Shown in pieces: positions 6,298-7,425 of a stretch of DNA of 7,425 bases. Source of the DNA: Chloroflexi bacterium RBG_16_60_22 (GTDB lineage: Bacteria > Chloroflexota > Dehalococcoidia > Dehalococcoidales > RBG-16-60-22); assembly GCA_001796935.1 (NCBI GenBank), contig MGNX01000007.1, positions 27,337 through 34,761 of the forward strand, given 5' to 3'. The position numbers and the translations under genes are program-made. Below the pieces are notes generated by a model. That model ran no database searches. It worked only from the letters and a program-made list of their open reading frames with translations, and had not been told where the DNA came from. Numbering within the stretch: position 1 is the first letter of the stretch; every line of letters starts with the position of its first letter.

Positions 6298-6984
6298 GTG
6301 TGCGCTGATAAGAAATTGAAGGGGCTTTCCCGGGAGCTGATGGCGCTGCGGGTGGCCAACGAACTGGAAGACGGCAGCTACGTCAACCTGGGTATCGGCA
6401 TCCCGACGCTCGTTTCCGACTGGATTGAGGGTCGGGACATCATCCTGCAGGCAGAGGTCGGCATGCTCAACACCGGCCCCCTGGCCACGCAGGACCGGGT
6501 GGAACAGGACCTCATCAATGCCAGCTGCCAGCCGGTCACCGAGCTGCCCGGCAGCTGCTATTTCTCCGAGTGCGAGTCCTTCGCCATGATACGGGGCGGC
6601 TACATGGACACGGCCGTCCTCGGCGCGTTGCAGGTATCGGAGAAGGGCGACCTCGCCGGGTGGCAGAACCCGGAGCGGGGGCTGCCGGAGGATATCGGCA
6701 ACATCGGCGGCTCGATGGACCTGGCGGTGGGCGCCCGGAAGGTCATCGTGGCCATGATGCATGTTACTAACGAGGGCGAGCCGAAGATTCGCACGGAGTG
6801 CACCTACCCCCTGACCGCCAGTGGCGTCGTCACCCTCATCGTCACCGACCTCGCCGTAATATCGGTCACGCCCAGGGGGCTGGTGCTGGAAGAGGTGGCT
6901 CCCGGCGTCACCGCCGAGGACGTGCAGTCCGTCACCGAGCCCAGGCTCATCATCAGCCAGGACCTGGCGGAGATACGGTTATAG
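6298..6984 (+). CDS. 3-oxoacid CoA-transferase family, subunit B
   Basis: 228 residues, the beta subunit that carries the catalytic glutamate of family I CoA transferases. Signatures: YVNLGIGIPTLV at 28-39, LQAEVGMLNTGP at 50-61, GGYMDTAVLGALQV, GGSMDLAVGARKVIV and CTYPLTASGVV. The nucleophile should be E53, in AEVG where most relatives have SENG; the glutamate and glycine are kept but the asparagine is a valine. The start is GTG 6298 behind GGAGGAGGG (6281-6289), 24 bases after subunit A. The two subunits form the enzyme together. No terminator is clear after the stop; the next 29 bases hold nothing recognisable before a tRNA remnant on the other strand. Confidence 0.92.
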   Translation: MCADKKLKGLSRELMALRVANELEDGSYVNLGIGIPTLVSDWIEGRDIILQAEVGMLNTGPLATQDRVEQDLINASCQPVTELPGSCYFSECESFAMIRGGYMDTAVLGALQVSEKGDLAGWQNPERGLPEDIGNIGGSMDLAVGARKVIVAMMHVTNEGEPKIRTECTYPLTASGVVTLIVTDLAVISVTPRGLVLEEVAPGVTAEDVQSVTEPRLIISQDLAEIRL

Positions 6985-7013
6985 GTGATGGGGGAGTGCA
7001 CCTGCTGTAGATG

Positions 7014-7053
7014 GCTGGCTCCCGAGGTTGGACTCGAACCAACGACCAAGCGG
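7014..7053 (-). repeat. Direct repeat copy 1, tRNA-Asn 3' half
   Basis: Identical over 40 bp to 7333-7372. It covers the 3' side of the anticodon stem, the variable loop, the T-arm, the acceptor 3' strand, discriminator G and CCA, plus two flanking bases. The match breaks at 7013 and 7054. Confidence 0.9.
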
Positions 7054-7085
7054 GTTAATCCGCCTCAGGCGGACCCGCTCTACCG
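7016..7085 (-). pseudogene. 5'-truncated tRNA-Asn remnant
   Basis: It begins in the D-loop (CGGTAGAGCGGG, identical to the intact tRNA over 12 bases), lacks the acceptor 5' strand and the D-stem 5' strand, and continues through an intact T-arm to an encoded CCA at 7018-7016. The 5' side of the anticodon loop is replaced by a TCCGCCTGAGGCGGA palindrome, so there is no GTT anticodon. It cannot form a normal tRNA. It overlaps the 3' end of the GIY-YIG gene and supplies its last codons and stop. Confidence 0.85.
7049..7079. repeat. Nested palindrome in the tRNA remnant
   Basis: TCCGCC (7059-7064) and GGCGGA (7068-7073) form a 6-bp stem with a 3-base loop. It sits inside AGCGGG (7049-7054) and CCCGCT (7074-7079), with a 4-base TTAA bulge on one side. 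The outer stem is the extended anticodon stem of the remnant; the inner 15 bases have no match in the intact tRNA. Confidence 0.7.
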
Positions 7086-7321
7086 GAAATAATGTTTTTT
7101 AAATATTCCCTTCCACGTCCGGTTTTCAGAGCCTTTTCACGCGCCATCGCAACTGCACGTGTAGGGTACTTCTCCGTAAGGATGAGGTTCCAGGGGCCTC
7201 GGCCTCTACTGTATCTGGATAAGCCTGAAAGGTGCTCGAAAAGGCGGCGTTGTAAATTACTGGTTTGTCCGATATACATACGCCCGGTGGTTTGGCTTTG
7301 TAAGACGTAAACTGTGAACAT
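7055..7321 (-). CDS. Small GIY-YIG nuclease family protein
   Basis: 88 residues, essentially one GIY-YIG domain. VYVLQS (4-9) and MYIGQT (15-20) are the two halves of the GIY-YIG motif, with Y5 and Y16. R26 in LQRRL is the expected catalytic arginine, H30 follows in FEH, and E62 in AREKALK is the expected metal-binding glutamate. GRGREYLKNII (68-78) is the usual last helix. The tail SGRAGPPEAD is encoded by the tRNA remnant and is probably not part of the fold. All key residues are present, so it may be an active nuclease. ATG 7321 lies 13 bases after the CCA of tRNA-Asn with no ribosome binding site, so it is probably transcribed with the tRNA. Homing-type activity on tRNA genes is inferred from position. 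A UPF0213-like repair role is the alternative. Confidence 0.85.
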   Translation of the reverse strand: MFTVYVLQSQTTGRMYIGQTSNLQRRLFEHLSGLSRYSRGRGPWNLILTEKYPTRAVAMAREKALKTGRGREYLKNIISGRAGPPEAD

Positions 7322-7332
7322 ACAATGAGAAT

Positions 7333-7372
7333 GCTGGCTCCCGAGGTTGGACTCGAACCAACGACCAAGCGG
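7333..7372 (-). repeat. Direct repeat copy 2, within intact tRNA-Asn
   Basis: The 3' half of the intact tRNA, identical over 40 bp to 7014-7053. Which copy is original and which came with the element cannot be decided here. Confidence 0.9.
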
Positions 7373-7410
7373 TTAACAGCCGCCCGCTCTACCGACTGAG
7401 CTACTCGGGA
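7335..7410 (-). tRNA. tRNA-Asn(GTT)
   Basis: A complete cloverleaf on the minus strand. The acceptor TCCCGAG pairs with CTCGGGA over all 7 bp. D-stem GCTC/GAGC; anticodon stem GGCGG/CCGCT (one G-T pair) with loop CTGTTAA and anticodon GTT at 7377-7375; variable loop TGGTC; T-stem GTTGG/CCAAC with loop TTCGAGT. Discriminator G, and CCA is encoded at 7337-7335. Length is 73 without CCA. Its promoter lies beyond the right edge; only 15 upstream bases are visible. Confidence 0.97.
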
Positions 7411-7425
7411 ATTACCTCGCGGAAT

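Larger units (their letters stand above)
7014..7332 (-). mobile_element. Candidate minimal GIY-YIG element inserted at tRNA-Asn
   Basis: A 319-bp unit defined by a 40-bp exact direct repeat: 7014-7053 and 7333-7372 are identical and correspond to the 3' half of tRNA-Asn plus CCA. Between them lie one nuclease ORF and part of the D-arm of a second tRNA copy. The host tRNA keeps a full sequence after insertion, as with integrative elements at tRNA genes, but no integrase or transposase is present. By my count, bases 7081-7320 have 115 G+C of 240, against 41 of 60 in 6661-6720 of the neighbouring gene, consistent with foreign origin. Boundaries are inferred from the repeat alone. Confidence 0.55.

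Noticed and set aside
4645..6762. A 705-codon open frame on the minus strand across the PAS-STAS and CoA-transferase genes
   Set aside because: It lies opposite three genes with clear family motifs. Its translation has no recognisable domain and is rich in H, G, D and L, as expected for the antisense of GC-rich genes.
5572..6984. Acetoacetate-specific AtoDA or succinyl-CoA-specific ScoAB naming
   Set aside because: The family is certain, but substrate specificity cannot be read here and the AEVG loop differs from well-known members.
6985..7025. Intrinsic terminator after the CoA-transferase operon (GGGAG ... CTCCC)
   Set aside because: The stem is only 5 bp with a loop of about 20 bases and no following T tract.
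7016..7085. The second tRNA-Asn copy as a functional tRNA
   Set aside because: The acceptor 5' strand and half of the D-arm are missing, and the anticodon is replaced by a palindrome.
1..7425. CRISPR array
   Set aside because: No regularly spaced short direct repeats; the repeats present are inverted or tRNA-derived.

Overview
The window looks like a GC-rich bacterial chromosome fragment. The best fit is an uncultured Chloroflexota of the Dehalococcoidia type. That rests on a short Elp3 of the kind known from Dehalococcoides, a DUF5667 secreted protein, and dispersed inverted repeats ending in TGTCATT. The assignment is inferred from gene content and not tested by phylogeny.

Left part (1-1831). 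A truncated SAM methyltransferase reads leftward off the edge. It is divergent from elp3, a radical SAM/GNAT enzyme for tRNA wobble uridine modification. The gap between them (127-397) holds one repeat arm, a candidate promoter and a 74-bp inverted-repeat element. The methyltransferase N-terminus resembles Trm9-like enzymes, so the pair may act in succession on tRNA U34. elp3 converges on a secreted DUF5667 protein, with stem-loops straddling both stop codons.

Middle (1818-4734). Three leftward genes: the DUF5667 protein alone behind its own promoter, and upstream an overlapping pair, an MBL-fold hydrolase followed by a small HExxH zincin. The 229-bp gap 3168-3396 holds the DUF5667 promoter and a second inverted-repeat element, and nothing else I can recognise. 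The gap 4562-4734 carries back-to-back promoters for the MBL gene and the rightward operon, plus an operator-like palindrome.

Rightward operon (4735-6984). A PAS-STAS regulator is followed at 18 and 24 bp by the two subunits of a family I CoA transferase. The latter start at TTG and GTG, each behind a strong ribosome binding site.

Right end (7014-7425). This is the most unusual part. On the minus strand a complete tRNA-Asn(GTT) is followed within 13 bases by an 88-codon GIY-YIG nuclease gene. That gene runs into a second, 5'-truncated copy of the same tRNA. The last codons and the stop of the nuclease lie inside the truncated copy. The two tRNA 3' halves share an exact 40-bp direct repeat spaced 319 bp apart. 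This has the form of a minimal one-gene mobile element that uses a tRNA gene as its target and leaves the tRNA intact.
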